Shown piece by piece: positions 17,395 to 25,905 of a stretch of DNA of 64,000 nt. The DNA lies in the NCBI GenBank assembly GCA_038040285.1, contig JBBPIN010000003.1, positions 62,001 through 126,000 of the forward strand. Reading direction: 5' to 3'. The first letter of the stretch is position 1. Each line of letters starts with the position of its first letter. Both the position numbers and the translations under genes were made by a program. A model generated the notes under the pieces. It was not told the origin of the DNA. It made no database searches and saw only the letters and a program-made list of their open reading frames with translations. The stretch comes from Mayfieldus sp038040285. GTDB lineage: Bacteria > Actinomycetota > Thermoleophilia > Solirubrobacterales > 70-9.

Positions 17395-17799
17395 CTACAC
17401 CCGTGGACGCACTTCCACGAAGCCCGCGGCGCTGAAGTCGCCGTCGAATGCGAGCGCCTCCCGGACGCCGCGGGCGCGCATCAGCGCGAAGCTGGTCGCG
17501 TCGACGAACGAGTAGTCGCGCTCGTCGTGGCGGCGCAGCCAATCCCACGCCTCGCGCTCAGTCCCCGGATCAACGTGCACGACCTCGACGTTGGCCAACC
17601 GACGGACCAGATCGATGAACTCCAGCGCGACACTGTGGCTCATGCGCCGTCGAACCAGCGTCCAGGTCTCGCCAACCACGTGGTTCGAGACGAGGAGCTG
17701 CGACCTGCGGGCACTTCTCGCCAGCGCCCGCGCCTCGTGGTGACGGCGATCGTCGCGATCCTGAAGCGCGAACCAAAAGCTCGTGTCAGCGAACCTCAC
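17395..17799 (-). CDS. PIN-domain toxin (VapC-like)
   Basis: 134 residues. The PIN acidic residues are visible in MRFADTSFWFAL (Asp5), VVGETWTLVRRR (Glu), DERDYSFVDATSFALM (Asp) and ALAFDGDFSAAGF (Asp). Predicted Mg-dependent RNase toxin. Its start overlaps the stop of the upstream antitoxin by 4 bases (ATGA). It lies 19 bases upstream of the P450 start in the same orientation but is unlikely to be functionally linked. Confidence 0.85.
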   Translation of the reverse strand: MRFADTSFWFALQDRDDRRHHEARALARSARRSQLLVSNHVVGETWTLVRRRMSHSVALEFIDLVRRLANVEVVHVDPGTEREAWDWLRRHDERDYSFVDATSFALMRARGVREALAFDGDFSAAGFVEVRPRV

Positions 17800-18017
17800 G
17801 GCTGCTCGTAGATGACCGCATCGATGTCATCGACCGCGCCGTCGCCGAACCGGCCGATCATCGCTTCCCACGGATCGTCGGACCGCGGAGCGGCGCCGTC
17901 GAGCTCCGTTTCGAGAGCAGCGCGGATCAGAGCCGCCTTGGACATGCCGCGGCGCTGTGCCTCGGCAGCGGCGGCTCGGTCGAGGCTTTCGTCGATGTGG
18001 ATCTGGATCCGTCGCAT
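17796..18017 (-). CDS. Ribbon-helix-helix antitoxin
   Basis: 73 residues from ATG 18017 (MRRIQIHIDESLDRAAAAEA). The ribbon-helix-helix segment covers residues ~1-42 (RRGMSKAALIRAALE), then an acidic tail (DDPWEAMIGRFGDGAVDDIDAVIYEQP) that would occupy the toxin active site. Translational overlap with the PIN toxin. The in-frame extension to 18047 would run through the operator repeat, so the later ATG is preferred. Confidence 0.83.
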   Translation of the reverse strand: MRRIQIHIDESLDRAAAAEAQRRGMSKAALIRAALETELDGAAPRSDDPWEAMIGRFGDGAVDDIDAVIYEQP

Positions 18018-18026
18018 GCCAAACAC

Positions 18027-18058
18027 TATACACACCCGATGTGGCATAGGTGTGTATA
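18027..18058 (-). promoter_or_regulatory. Inverted-repeat operator of the PIN/RHH pair
   Basis: Exact 10-base arms TATACACACC (18027-18036) and GGTGTGTATA (18049-18058) separated by 12 bases, immediately upstream of the antitoxin start. Typical placement for autoregulation by a ribbon-helix-helix antitoxin-toxin complex. Confidence 0.65.
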
Positions 18059-18097
18059 AGGTTACGAGTTGGCTGCAGACTGCGCGCAGGCTGGGGG

Positions 18098-18520
18098 CTA
18101 AAGGCTGCCCCGCTCCGCAACCCAGACGCTTTCGAAGCGCAGGTCCGTCATTCCGAGGATCAGGTCGTAATCGGCGTCGTAGTGCAGGATGCCGGTGCCG
18201 CGCCGGTCGGCGATCGCGGCGAGCAGCAGATCCACGGTCGCAAGGCGATGGTGCCCTACACGGACGAGCTGCCTCTGTGCTTGGAGGGCCGCCCGCTCGA
18301 CCTCTTCGTCAATCGCAAGGTAGGGGAGTGCGAGCAGCTCATCGAGCATCGAGGCATGCTCGTCGGCGCTGCGGGCGGTGTATCCGGCCTCGAGCAAGAA
18401 CGGCAAGGCCACCGCCACACTGCCCTCGTCGAACTTGTCCGCGATTTGTCTGGCGCGATTGAGCTCCAAAACACCGAGCGAGATCCTCACCCAAGCCGAG
18501 TTGTCAAGGAGCAGGGTCAC
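18098..18520 (-). CDS. PIN-domain toxin (VapC-like)
   Basis: 140 residues: MTLLLDNSAWVRI (first Asp), FLLEAGYTARS (Glu), HHRLATVDLLLAAIADRR (Asp) and GILHYDADYDLIL (Asp). Predicted ribonuclease toxin of a second tandem TA module, 81 bases from the previous one. It overlaps the upstream antitoxin by 17 bases. Sequence is distinct from the other PIN proteins in the window, so this is not a recent tandem duplicate. Confidence 0.83.
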   Translation of the reverse strand: MTLLLDNSAWVRISLGVLELNRARQIADKFDEGSVAVALPFLLEAGYTARSADEHASMLDELLALPYLAIDEEVERAALQAQRQLVRVGHHRLATVDLLLAAIADRRGTGILHYDADYDLILGMTDLRFESVWVAERGSL

Positions 18521-18797
18521 GATTGGCCCAACCGTGCCGCTTCACGTACTCAGCCGCCTCCAGGTCGAGCGGAATCATCTCTCGATTTCGGATCCGATCG
18601 GCCAGCTGGTGCCTGAGCTGCACCTTCCGATCCTCCGACGCTCGCATCTGGGCAAGCTTCTCCCGCGCGCCGAGGGTCACGAGCTCGCCGAAATCGATTC
18701 GCTCGCCGTTCAGCTCGGCGCGCAGCTCGTCGAGCGCCTCCTGCACCGGAGGCGTCTCTGTGATCGCGTGGCGGGGTCGTTTGGTGGGCATGCGCAT
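18504..18797 (-). CDS. VapB-type antitoxin
   Basis: 97 residues (or 95 from the ATG at 18791). Pro/Arg-rich N-terminus (MPTKRPRHAITETPPV), then a helical, charged region ending in EYVKRHGWANRDPAP. Its position directly before and overlapping a PIN toxin is the main evidence. It resembles the group of type II antitoxins annotated as 'VapB family' without a clear RHH motif. A perfect 20-base palindrome at 18801-18820 abuts the start. Confidence 0.72.
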   Translation of the reverse strand: MRMPTKRPRHAITETPPVQEALDELRAELNGERIDFGELVTLGAREKLAQMRASEDRKVQLRHQLADRIRNREMIPLDLEAAEYVKRHGWANRDPAP

Positions 18798-18800
18798 TTA

Positions 18801-18820
18801 GTGTAACACCGGTGTTACAC
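18801..18820. promoter_or_regulatory. Perfect 20-base palindromic operator
   Basis: A perfect palindrome with arms GTGTAACACC and GGTGTTACAC and no spacer, 4 bases upstream of the antitoxin start codon. Very likely the TA autoregulatory operator. Confidence 0.7.
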
Positions 18821-18838
18821 GAATCACCAGCAGCATTG

Positions 18839-19312
18839 CTACCCGCTCTTGCCGCCCCCGTAGACCTCCCGCTTGATCAGCGTCACGGAGCGAATCACCG
18901 AATCGAGGAACGGCTCGACCTCCTCGATCAGCCGCTTGTACTCCTTTTCGCCCGCCTTGGTGATCTCGTAGAAGCGCCGCGTGCGGCGGTCGGGGTGCTC
19001 CCACTTGCCCTCGATCATCCCGTTCGACTCGAGCTCGCGAAGCAACGGGTACATGGTGTTTGGATTGACCGAGACGACCCCCTGCGTGATTTCTTCAATG
19101 GCCTCGATCAGGTGGTTGCCGTAGGAGGGCTCCTTGCGGATCAGATGGAGGACGAGGAGCGGAAAGACGTCGCGGCGACGAATCTCGCCGCCGAAGACGT
19201 CTGATGGGCGGCCGCGAGGGCGGGTTGCGGGAGCTTCGCGCTGAGCCGATTCCGCTGCCTGAGCAGCCTCAGCTACGGCGTCGCTGAGCGGCCGGGATCC
19301 CTCGCTCGCCAT
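18839..19312 (-). CDS. PadR-family transcriptional regulator
   Basis: 157 residues. After a low-complexity N-terminus (residues 1-48) comes the PadR winged helix: VFPLLVLHLIRKEPSYGNHLIEAI, VVSVNPNTMYPLLRELESNGMIEGKWE and RRFYEITKAGEKEYKRL. A short C-terminal helix allows dimerisation. PadR proteins repress stress or efflux genes and usually themselves. Its first ~49 codons and the upstream DNA are duplicated at 19979-20140. It is not next to an obvious target; the MacB-like exporter at 27.9-31.2 kb is one possibility (inference). Confidence 0.88.
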   Translation of the reverse strand: MASEGSRPLSDAVAEAAQAAESAQREAPATRPRGRPSDVFGGEIRRRDVFPLLVLHLIRKEPSYGNHLIEAIEEITQGVVSVNPNTMYPLLRELESNGMIEGKWEHPDRRTRRFYEITKAGEKEYKRLIEEVEPFLDSVIRSVTLIKREVYGGGKSG

Positions 19313-19412
19313 GGCCGTCGAGTCTACGGCGCTTATTAGATGTAAGAGGTTCTACGGAACTCGGCCGCGAGGATCTCCTCGATCCGCTCATGGTCATGTC
19401 AGCGCCCCAAGG

Positions 19413-19697
19413 TTAGGTCGAGGCCAGCACGTCTAGCACCACGGTGCGATCGGGCGCAGCCAATGCCGACCGTGCGGCCGCCTCGAGCGCCTCTGCATCG
19501 AGCCCGTGGCGCTGGGCCGCGACGGTGAGCAGGTTGAGATGCTGGGCCGGCGAGAGAAGCTCGACGTTCGCGGGTCGGTCGTCGACAGTGGCGACAGTGC
19601 AGAAGTCGTCGTCGACCGCATCGGACCCGTTCCACCGCTCAGCCTGAATCAGGTCGATCGAGAGCACATCCGCCTCGCTGTCGTATTCGGCACGCAT
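19413..19697 (-). CDS. DUF2283-like small protein (putative antitoxin)
   Basis: 94 residues beginning MRAEYDSEADVLSIDLI, which matches the start of DUF2283 proteins. An acidic segment (SDAVDDDFCTVATVDD) and a helical C-terminus follow. Its ATG overlaps the stop of the DUF4258-like gene by one base. DUF4258/DUF2283 pairs are widespread and look like toxin-antitoxin modules, here toxin-first. Function is inferred from arrangement. Confidence 0.6.
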   Translation of the reverse strand: MRAEYDSEADVLSIDLIQAERWNGSDAVDDDFCTVATVDDRPANVELLSPAQHLNLLTVAAQRHGLDAEALEAAARSALAAPDRTVVLDVLAST

Positions 19698-19909
19698 CAG
19701 CTCTTCCTCTCGTGGACGGTAACGACGAAGTCGGGCTTGTCAACAGCGACCACGACCCGGACGCGCCTCCCGCGAACGGCGCCCACGTATCTCATGCGAC
19801 CCTCGGGATCTTGGGTGCGATGCTCGGGCTCCGCCTGGACGCGCTCGACATCCCGCTCACTCAGCCCGAGTCGTCGCATCTGGTTGCGAGCGTGTCGAGA
19901 AAACCTCAT
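19697..19909 (-). CDS. DUF4258-like small protein (putative RelE/BrnT-fold toxin)
   Basis: 70 residues: MRFSRHARNQMRRLGLSERDVERV, then RMRYVGAVRGRRVRVVVAVDKPDFVVTVHE. The 'HA..qM..RgIs..dv' opening and the final beta-hairpin are typical of DUF4258/RelE-like mini-toxins. Its start overlaps (ATGA) the stop of a truncated PadR reading frame, so it probably uses that frame's duplicated promoter. Paired with the DUF2283-like gene. Confidence 0.62.
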   Translation of the reverse strand: MRFSRHARNQMRRLGLSERDVERVQAEPEHRTQDPEGRMRYVGAVRGRRVRVVVAVDKPDFVVTVHERKS

Positions 19910-20103
19910 CCCTCGCCTAATCCGCGAGGGAGCGCTCCTCGCCCCTCGGTCGCCCCTCCGACGTCGCGGCGGCGGATCTCGCCCCCGAAGACGTCGGAGG
20001 GACGGCCGCGGCGCTTGCTCGGCGCCTCGCTTTGCGCAGATTCCGCTGCCTGAGCAGCCTCAGCAACGGCGTCGCTGAGCGGCCGGGATCCCTCGCTCGC
20101 CAT
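19906..20103 (-). pseudogene. Truncated duplicate of the PadR gene 5' end
   Basis: The first 24 residues from ATG 20103 are identical to the PadR protein encoded at 18839-19312, and similarity continues to EIRRRDV (about residue 48). There homology stops, just as the winged helix should begin, and 17 unrelated residues lead to a stop that overlaps the DUF4258-like start (ATGA). It cannot bind DNA as a PadR. It may now serve as promoter and translational leader for the small pair behind it. Confidence 0.7.
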
Positions 20104-20227
20104 GTGGCGAGTGTACGTCGACACTTAGTCGTAAGTCTCCGACACCTCCTAGGCGAAGCCTGAACATGCTGACGAACGTCCGGCCGCGGTCGAGTGATTT
20201 GGGGTACGGAAGCTGGACCCGCGTCCG

Positions 20228-20401
20228 CTAACTCAGGCCAAGCGATCGTCGATGGTTGAGTCGTACGCAGCGACCGCAGACAGATCCGAGAATCCATTGA
20301 TTGCCCAGAGATCGACCGCACTGAAGGCAGCGGTGGTCTATGGACGACTTAGGGTTCGTCGCCTTCTCATCGGCTGACCAGCTACCTCGAGGCTCCTTCA
20401 T
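20228..20401 (-). CDS. Small zinc-ribbon protein (hypothetical)
   Basis: 57 residues from ATG 20401. It holds two CxxC knuckles 12 residues apart (CLQCGRSLGNQWILGSVCGRC), a plausible zinc ribbon, flanked by basic residues. It lies 87 bases beyond the stop of the restriction subunit on the same strand, so it could be the last gene of the restriction operon. No family is recognised and the ribosome site is weak. The stretch 20104-20227 beside it holds only the duplicated PadR promoter. Confidence 0.4.
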   Translation of the reverse strand: MKEPRGSWSADEKATNPKSSIDHRCLQCGRSLGNQWILGSVCGRCVRLNHRRSLGLS

Positions 20402-20488
20402 CCGGTTGGAGTTTCTACATCCAGATTCAACGACTGGCACCGGAAATGTGCCAAGAGGGAGTCGACCACGCGCCAGTCTTGTGGCAGG

Positions 20489-23400
20489 TCAGCGGGTGCT
20501 CGTGGCTGGCTTCGCTGCTGTGGTCTCGGTTAGCCGACCGAGCGCATCGATCCAGTGGCGCAGCGCTTCTTCAGCCTTTCCTCGATCTCCAAGTTCGTCC
20601 TTTACGTGGGCAACGTACGTGTTGCGAAAGTCATAGACGGTTCCGAGCAGCTCGCCGAGATCCGTGTCGGCGAGGTCCGAAAATCGTTCTCGGACCGCGA
20701 CAAAGATCCCGCCCGGGGCGCCCTCATCCTTTGCTGCGTACGCCAGGCAAAAGCACAGCATTCCGATCGGAGTGATCGGGCTGCGGTGCACGAGAAAGCG
20801 TCGTAGAAGCGAGGCCTGATTCTCAAGGAACTTCTGGTGCTTCTTCTTCTCAGCGGTGAGGTCCGGATTGAAAAAGGCAGACTGATCGTCCGCCGTCTCG
20901 GGAAGGGCGGGTTCGAGCCGTTGAAAAAGCAAGGCTTCGGCCGCGGTGTCCAGCGGACCGAGCAGAGGCTGAAAGACCGGTGAGAAGCTGACCTTCCGCT
21001 TCTTGGCCATGTAATCGAAAAGCAGCGCGGCCTCTTGGATGCCCTTACGGGCGCGAAGCGGCAACGCTCCAAGGTCGTCCTCCGAGATGAAGTCGTAGAC
21101 GACTTGCGATGACTCCTCGCTCTCTGCCTGTCCTAGCGGAAGAGCAACCTGAGGCGAGGCGGCCTCGTCCAGCAGCTTCTTGAGCATTGGCCGGCAAGTA
21201 CGGATCAGTTCGTCGACCGAGTCGCCGGTGAACTCCTTGAACGCCTGCTCCGGGACATAGAGGTACTCCCACTTGACCGTCCGCGTCGACGCGGCCTTGC
21301 ACCACTCAGCCGCCGCCCTGGCCTTGCCGGCCACATCCGGATCTCGGCGACCCTTGGTCTCCGCTAACACGCAGCCGCCGTTCGAGCGCCGGATCAAAAA
21401 GTCGGCTGCATAGAGCGAGCGTCGACCCTCAGCCGTAAGCGCGTCGATACGGAGGCATTGCGGTCCCTGATTCGTGGCGAACGCCGCAACATCCTCGGCC
21501 CGATCAAGGAATCTAGTCATCGCCACTTCCAGCTGGCGGTTGCACGGCGCCAAGTTGAAGGGGGTTCGATCGGCCACTTGAGCCGGATGCGTTTCCGAAT
21601 GAGTCGCCTGGAAGGGCTTCCAGGTTGTGACCGACTGGGGTGCCTCCTCGGTGAGTCGCTCTTGATGGCGCGTTACCTTGCTCCGAAGCAGCGGCACGAA
21701 TGTCGCACGGATGTAGGTCCTGACGTCGCTATCGGCGAGGCGGCCCACCACCCGCTTGTCGTACAACTCGACCGTTTCCTCAAAAAGCAGCTCCTCGATG
21801 AACCGTTGTAGAAGCGGCGCGAGGCGCTCGTGCGTGCCCTTGATCTTGACCGCTCGTTCCAACTCCTCGCGGTAGAACGAGATCGCCCCGATCGGATCCG
21901 AGAGCAGCGGCAGCTTGATTTTCATCTGCTCTACGAGCTCGTCCGTGATCAGGTGCCGACCTTCGTAGTTGATCTTCTTCTCCTGCGGCTCCCCAAGGGG
22001 AAGCGGCCCCAGGTTCGAGAACGCTTTGCGCACGTCCTCAAAGTCGAGGTCAGAGAGGTCTGAGTCAATTCGGTATCCATGGGAGAGACGGGGCACCTCA
22101 AGATCGAGCGCCTTGAGGTCTTTGTTCTCGGCGTCGGGATAGATGGTCACCGTTGTACGCGGGACTTTGGTGACGTCGATCATCTCGATCGGAAGACCCT
22201 CGTCTGCAAGCTCCTCCTCGTAGAGCGTCACGAAGGACGCATGCTCAACCACGGTCACGGTCTCGGCGACCGACTCCTCGCCGGGTGGCGTCATCCGGCG
22301 CAAGCCGCGGCCCAGGGTCTGTTCGGGCAGGATCTTCGACTTGGCGGTCAGCGGACGCAATGGCACGATCGTCGTGACGTTGCGCACATCCCAACCCTCA
22401 CGGAGCATCAGCACTGAGACGATGCAGAGATATGGGCTTTCGCTGCGGTCGAGTTCGCGCGAGAGCTTGCGCAAAGCCTGTAGGTCCTCGTCGCTGATCT
22501 GTTTTTCGGCTTCGACGAACTCGTAGTAGGCGGTGGCACCACGGCCGCGCTTGCGTAGCTTGCCCTTGAGGTTGATATGGAGGTTGACCGTTTTGCCGTT
22601 CAGGTCGCTGTAGAGCGGGTCGGTGTTCAACCGGTGGGCGATCTGATCGGCTGCGTCGGTGCTCTCGGTCATGACGAAGAGGAGAGGCTTCTTGCCGGTT
22701 CGCTGCCACTCCGCAAACGAGGCCTGCCAGCGTTTGTAACCGAGGGTCAGGTGGTTTTCGTACCTGTGAGCAGCGTCGTCATGAGGCCGCTCAACCAGCT
22801 TCTCTCCGTGTCCGATGATGGGCGTCTTGACGATCCCTCCATCGACGGCCTCACCGAGCGGGGTGTCAACGACGACATGCCGGAAGACCTGGCCCTTGTC
22901 GTCCTTCGGCGTCGCCGAGAAATCGAGCTGTGCCACGAGACCGCTACCTCGCTTCTCCGTCTCACGGTGGAGAAACCCGATTGCCTCGTTCCAGGCCGAG
23001 CCGGGGTCCCAGACGTGATGCGCTTCGTCGTTGAGGATCATCAACCGTTCGTGGGCAACGATCCGCTGACGCAGCTCCTCGGAGGGATCGAGGGCTTTCT
23101 TGGACACCTTGGGCCCCATCCAGTCGTACTCCTCGGCCTCCTTCGACTTGCGGCGCTTGGCAGCGTCGTAGAGCCGATGGATGTTTGTCAGATAGATCGT
23201 TCCGCCCGTCGATGCCGCGCTCGGCTCGTCCTGCAGCACAACCGAGACGTTCCATTCGGATCGCCATGCCGGTGGGATCACCGGATCGTTGTCGAAGATG
23301 TCGGGACCCCCGCCGACTGGCTTGAAATCCTCTTTGAGGCGCTCAAAGACGGTGATGCCCGGTGCAATCAGCACGAAATCCCGTGCCAACGTCGAGTCGG

Positions 23401-23932
23401 GCTCGCGCAGCGAGTGAAAGTAGCTCCAAACAATGGCAAGGCTCATCGTTTTGGTCTTGCCGGCGCCAGTCGCGATCTTGAATGCGTAGCGCGCCCACCG
23501 ATCGTCATCGGGGCTGATTCCAAGCGCTGCTCGTTCGGCGTCGGTCCCCGTGAACTCGCCAGTTAGTCCCGAGAGCGTTCGCAGGCCTCGGACCTCGTAG
23601 AGGTAGATCAGTGTTTCGATCGCCTCGCGCTGGCAGAAATAGTAGGAAAAGGGCTGGGCTGTGCCCTCGGCTCCAGCAACTTCGTGGTCCTGGTGGAACC
23701 AATGGAACAGAAGCTCTCGACTTGTGTCCGAGGCACCCGCGTAGTTGGCCTCTCTCCAATCAGCTAGTTCTTGGCGCAGGTTCTGCGCGATGGCGATCGA
23801 GGTAGGTCGCCTGCCCTTGATGATCTCTGCGGGCGCCCCTGCCTTCTTGGCCTTCGCGCGGTGGCGATTTGGAACGTCTGCCGGTCCGAACAACGGCTCC
23901 AGTGCTGCAGCGACTGCTGCTGCGTCAGTCAT
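20489..23932 (-). CDS. Type III restriction enzyme, Res subunit (DEAD/DEAH helicase-nuclease)
   Basis: 1147 residues from ATG 23932, overlapping the end of the methyltransferase gene by 8 bases. Helicase motif I is ATGAGKTKTMSLA, motif II NDEAHHV, and the C-terminal helicase motif GRGLRRM (motif VI) is visible. A PD-(D/E)xK-type nuclease segment, DFLIRRSNG..VLAETKGRRDPD, lies near residue 830. A further ~270-residue helical C-terminal region is present. It would translocate on and cut DNA with unmethylated sites together with Mod. Base composition is visibly less GC-rich than flanking core genes, consistent with horizontal acquisition. The gene itself looks intact. Confidence 0.88.
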   Translation of the reverse strand: MTDAAAVAAALEPLFGPADVPNRHRAKAKKAGAPAEIIKGRRPTSIAIAQNLRQELADWREANYAGASDTSRELLFHWFHQDHEVAGAEGTAQPFSYYFCQREAIETLIYLYEVRGLRTLSGLTGEFTGTDAERAALGISPDDDRWARYAFKIATGAGKTKTMSLAIVWSYFHSLREPDSTLARDFVLIAPGITVFERLKEDFKPVGGGPDIFDNDPVIPPAWRSEWNVSVVLQDEPSAASTGGTIYLTNIHRLYDAAKRRKSKEAEEYDWMGPKVSKKALDPSEELRQRIVAHERLMILNDEAHHVWDPGSAWNEAIGFLHRETEKRGSGLVAQLDFSATPKDDKGQVFRHVVVDTPLGEAVDGGIVKTPIIGHGEKLVERPHDDAAHRYENHLTLGYKRWQASFAEWQRTGKKPLLFVMTESTDAADQIAHRLNTDPLYSDLNGKTVNLHINLKGKLRKRGRGATAYYEFVEAEKQISDEDLQALRKLSRELDRSESPYLCIVSVLMLREGWDVRNVTTIVPLRPLTAKSKILPEQTLGRGLRRMTPPGEESVAETVTVVEHASFVTLYEEELADEGLPIEMIDVTKVPRTTVTIYPDAENKDLKALDLEVPRLSHGYRIDSDLSDLDFEDVRKAFSNLGPLPLGEPQEKKINYEGRHLITDELVEQMKIKLPLLSDPIGAISFYREELERAVKIKGTHERLAPLLQRFIEELLFEETVELYDKRVVGRLADSDVRTYIRATFVPLLRSKVTRHQERLTEEAPQSVTTWKPFQATHSETHPAQVADRTPFNLAPCNRQLEVAMTRFLDRAEDVAAFATNQGPQCLRIDALTAEGRRSLYAADFLIRRSNGGCVLAETKGRRDPDVAGKARAAAEWCKAASTRTVKWEYLYVPEQAFKEFTGDSVDELIRTCRPMLKKLLDEAASPQVALPLGQAESEESSQVVYDFISEDDLGALPLRARKGIQEAALLFDYMAKKRKVSFSPVFQPLLGPLDTAAEALLFQRLEPALPETADDQSAFFNPDLTAEKKKHQKFLENQASLLRRFLVHRSPITPIGMLCFCLAYAAKDEGAPGGIFVAVRERFSDLADTDLGELLGTVYDFRNTYVAHVKDELGDRGKAEEALRHWIDALGRLTETTAAKPATSTR

Positions 23933-25827
23933 ATGAAACCTCGACCGTGACGGATGTATCGGAACCGAAGATGTCCACAACCTTCACGCACGCGGTATAG
24001 GTCCCAGGCTTCTCGTAGACGTGGCTCTGCTCAGAGGCCGTCTTGAGCGAACGGTCCTTGCGTAAGCGGTAGTCCTGCCAATCGTGATGAAAGGGCCCGC
24101 CGTTTTGAAAGTCGAAGTCAACGGCCCAGAAATCGATGAAGTCGAAGCCCGACTTCACCGCGCGATCTTTCAAAGACTCCAACTCCTTTGTGGGAACCTC
24201 CGACAGCGACGGGATGAACGAAGTGAGCTTGATGTCGGCGGTCCTCTTCCCGTCCTCGTCCTTGAAGATTGGCTCAGCGGTGAGCGTGGCCACCTCAAGA
24301 AAGGGTGGCGGCTCCTTGCGGTTCTTCTCCATGATTTCTCTGGGAATCTGGATCAGCTTGATTTCAATGCCGAGTTCCTTTTCGAGTCCGTTGCACTCCA
24401 GGCGCAGATCCATCTCGAACTCCCATGACAGGCAGTAGACCTGCTTCGCGCCCGCGTCCGCAGCTGCCTCTGCGACAGCCTTCGCCTCTTCGCGCGTAAA
24501 GATTGAGTCGATCGCGTCGACGTGGCAAAACCCAGCGCTCTTTCGGCCATGCAGTTGGGGCGACGGTGGGTTAGCCAGGATTTCGGCTTTGAAGAATTCC
24601 AGGACAACTCTCCGGTGCTCCTCGTCGGCTCCCTTCAGCCGCTCCTTCTGCCACCACTGGCGCTCGTACCGACCCAGATTCAGAACGTCGAACGCGCGAT
24701 AGGGCTTTCCTGCCGCGTGCAGCTCCCTTTGGACTTCGATGAGCCGCTTGCGACTCGTATGGATCGAGAACCGCCCAAGATCCGCCATGATCCATCGCCG
24801 TCCTAGCTTTTCAGCGACGGCGCCTAGAGTGCCGGAACCGCAGAAGAAGTCTGCGACTAGGTCCCCCTCATTCGACGCGGCCTGAACGACCCGGCTCACA
24901 AGCGACTCGGGTTTTTGCGTCACATACCCAAGGAACTCTGTTTTGTCGGCTGGCTGCAACATGGACAGCCGCCAGACATCATCGACTGTGCGCTCGGTGG
25001 ACTCTTGGTACATCACCTTTCCGGTCTTGGGGTCTTTAGCGTTGACCAACGACTTCTTAACCGGGTCCCAGACCCGCTTGATTTGCTGGACAGGCTTTTC
25101 GCGTGGCTCCTTCTGACGATTGAAGGTGTATTCGGATGATCGCGTGTACCAAAACACGACATCGTGGTTCGAGGCAAATCGCTTGATGTTGCCTTGGTAC
25201 TTGTTGTAGTACCACCAAACGAGCTCGTTTCGGAAGTTGCTCCTGCTGAAGACCTCATCGAGCATCGCACGGAGGAAAGCGCTGACGTGCCAATCACAAT
25301 GGAGAAAGATGCTCCCGCGATCCGACAGCAAGTCCCGCATCAAAACGAGCCGCTCGTACATCATGTGCAAGTAGGACCCGGTTCCTTTGCCCCAGGTGTC
25401 CTGGTAGGCGACCACCTCGAGCGCAGACTGGTCCTTCTCGATCGTTTCGGCCTCGTCTCCAATCAATATCCATTGAGAAATCGGAACCCACATCGAAGGG
25501 GGGGTCGATATAGATCAAGTCGATCCGGCCCTTGAAGTCGGACATCAAAGAGGCCAGGGCGAGCTTGTTGTCGCCCCAGATCAAGCGATTCCGAAAGTCG
25601 TCGAGGTGAGCTTTTCCACTGTCGAACAGATCGCCTTGGGCCTCTGCTCGCGCTCGTGGCTCATCGATCGTTTCGATCCGCTGCATGGGCATTGCCAGAC
25701 CGGCCGAATCGACCACTCGCCGGTTGCCGAACTCGTCGTACTTGCCTTCCCAAACGAGCTCGGTCCGGAGCTGGGATAGAGGGTGCGGATTGTGAGGCCC
25801 GAAGTGGGGCTCGTCATTGGTAGCCAT
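23925..25827 (-). pseudogene. Type III methyltransferase (Mod), split by a frameshift
   Basis: A DNA adenine N6-methyltransferase of the beta class: the catalytic DPPF motif is in the first frame (IDLIYIDPPFDVGSDFSMDI, from ATG 25827) and the AdoMet motif DFFCGSGTLG is in a second frame. Sense sequence moves from the first frame to the second at about 25460-25466, where SMDI is followed after one extra base by IGDEAETIEKDQ. Total length is 3n+1, so one base has been gained or two lost. The rest (target-recognition region, then a PKD-like C-terminus) is well preserved. Without functional Mod the Res subunit should be inactive. A sequence error or phase variation are alternatives. Confidence 0.8.
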
Positions 25828-25905
25828 GGCGCGTTCTTAGCGTACGTCTGCGACGGAAGCGACGGCAGTCAGGCGATTCTGACCCGAGCCGATCTAACGC
25901 CGGCC

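Larger units (their letters stand above)
19186..20140. repeat. Diverged direct repeat of PadR 5' region flanking the DUF4258/DUF2283 pair
   Basis: The stretch 19186-19312 and the stretch 19979-20103 are closely similar over ~125 bases (by eye about 85%), in the same orientation. The unit enclosed between them is the DUF2283/DUF4258 pair. It looks like a partial tandem duplication that brought in or trapped the small module. Confidence 0.6.

Noticed and set aside
25494..25501. C7 tract in mod as a slippage site
   Set aside because: The sequence after it (FDVGSDFSMDI) is still the conserved frame, so the frameshift is about 30 bases further on.
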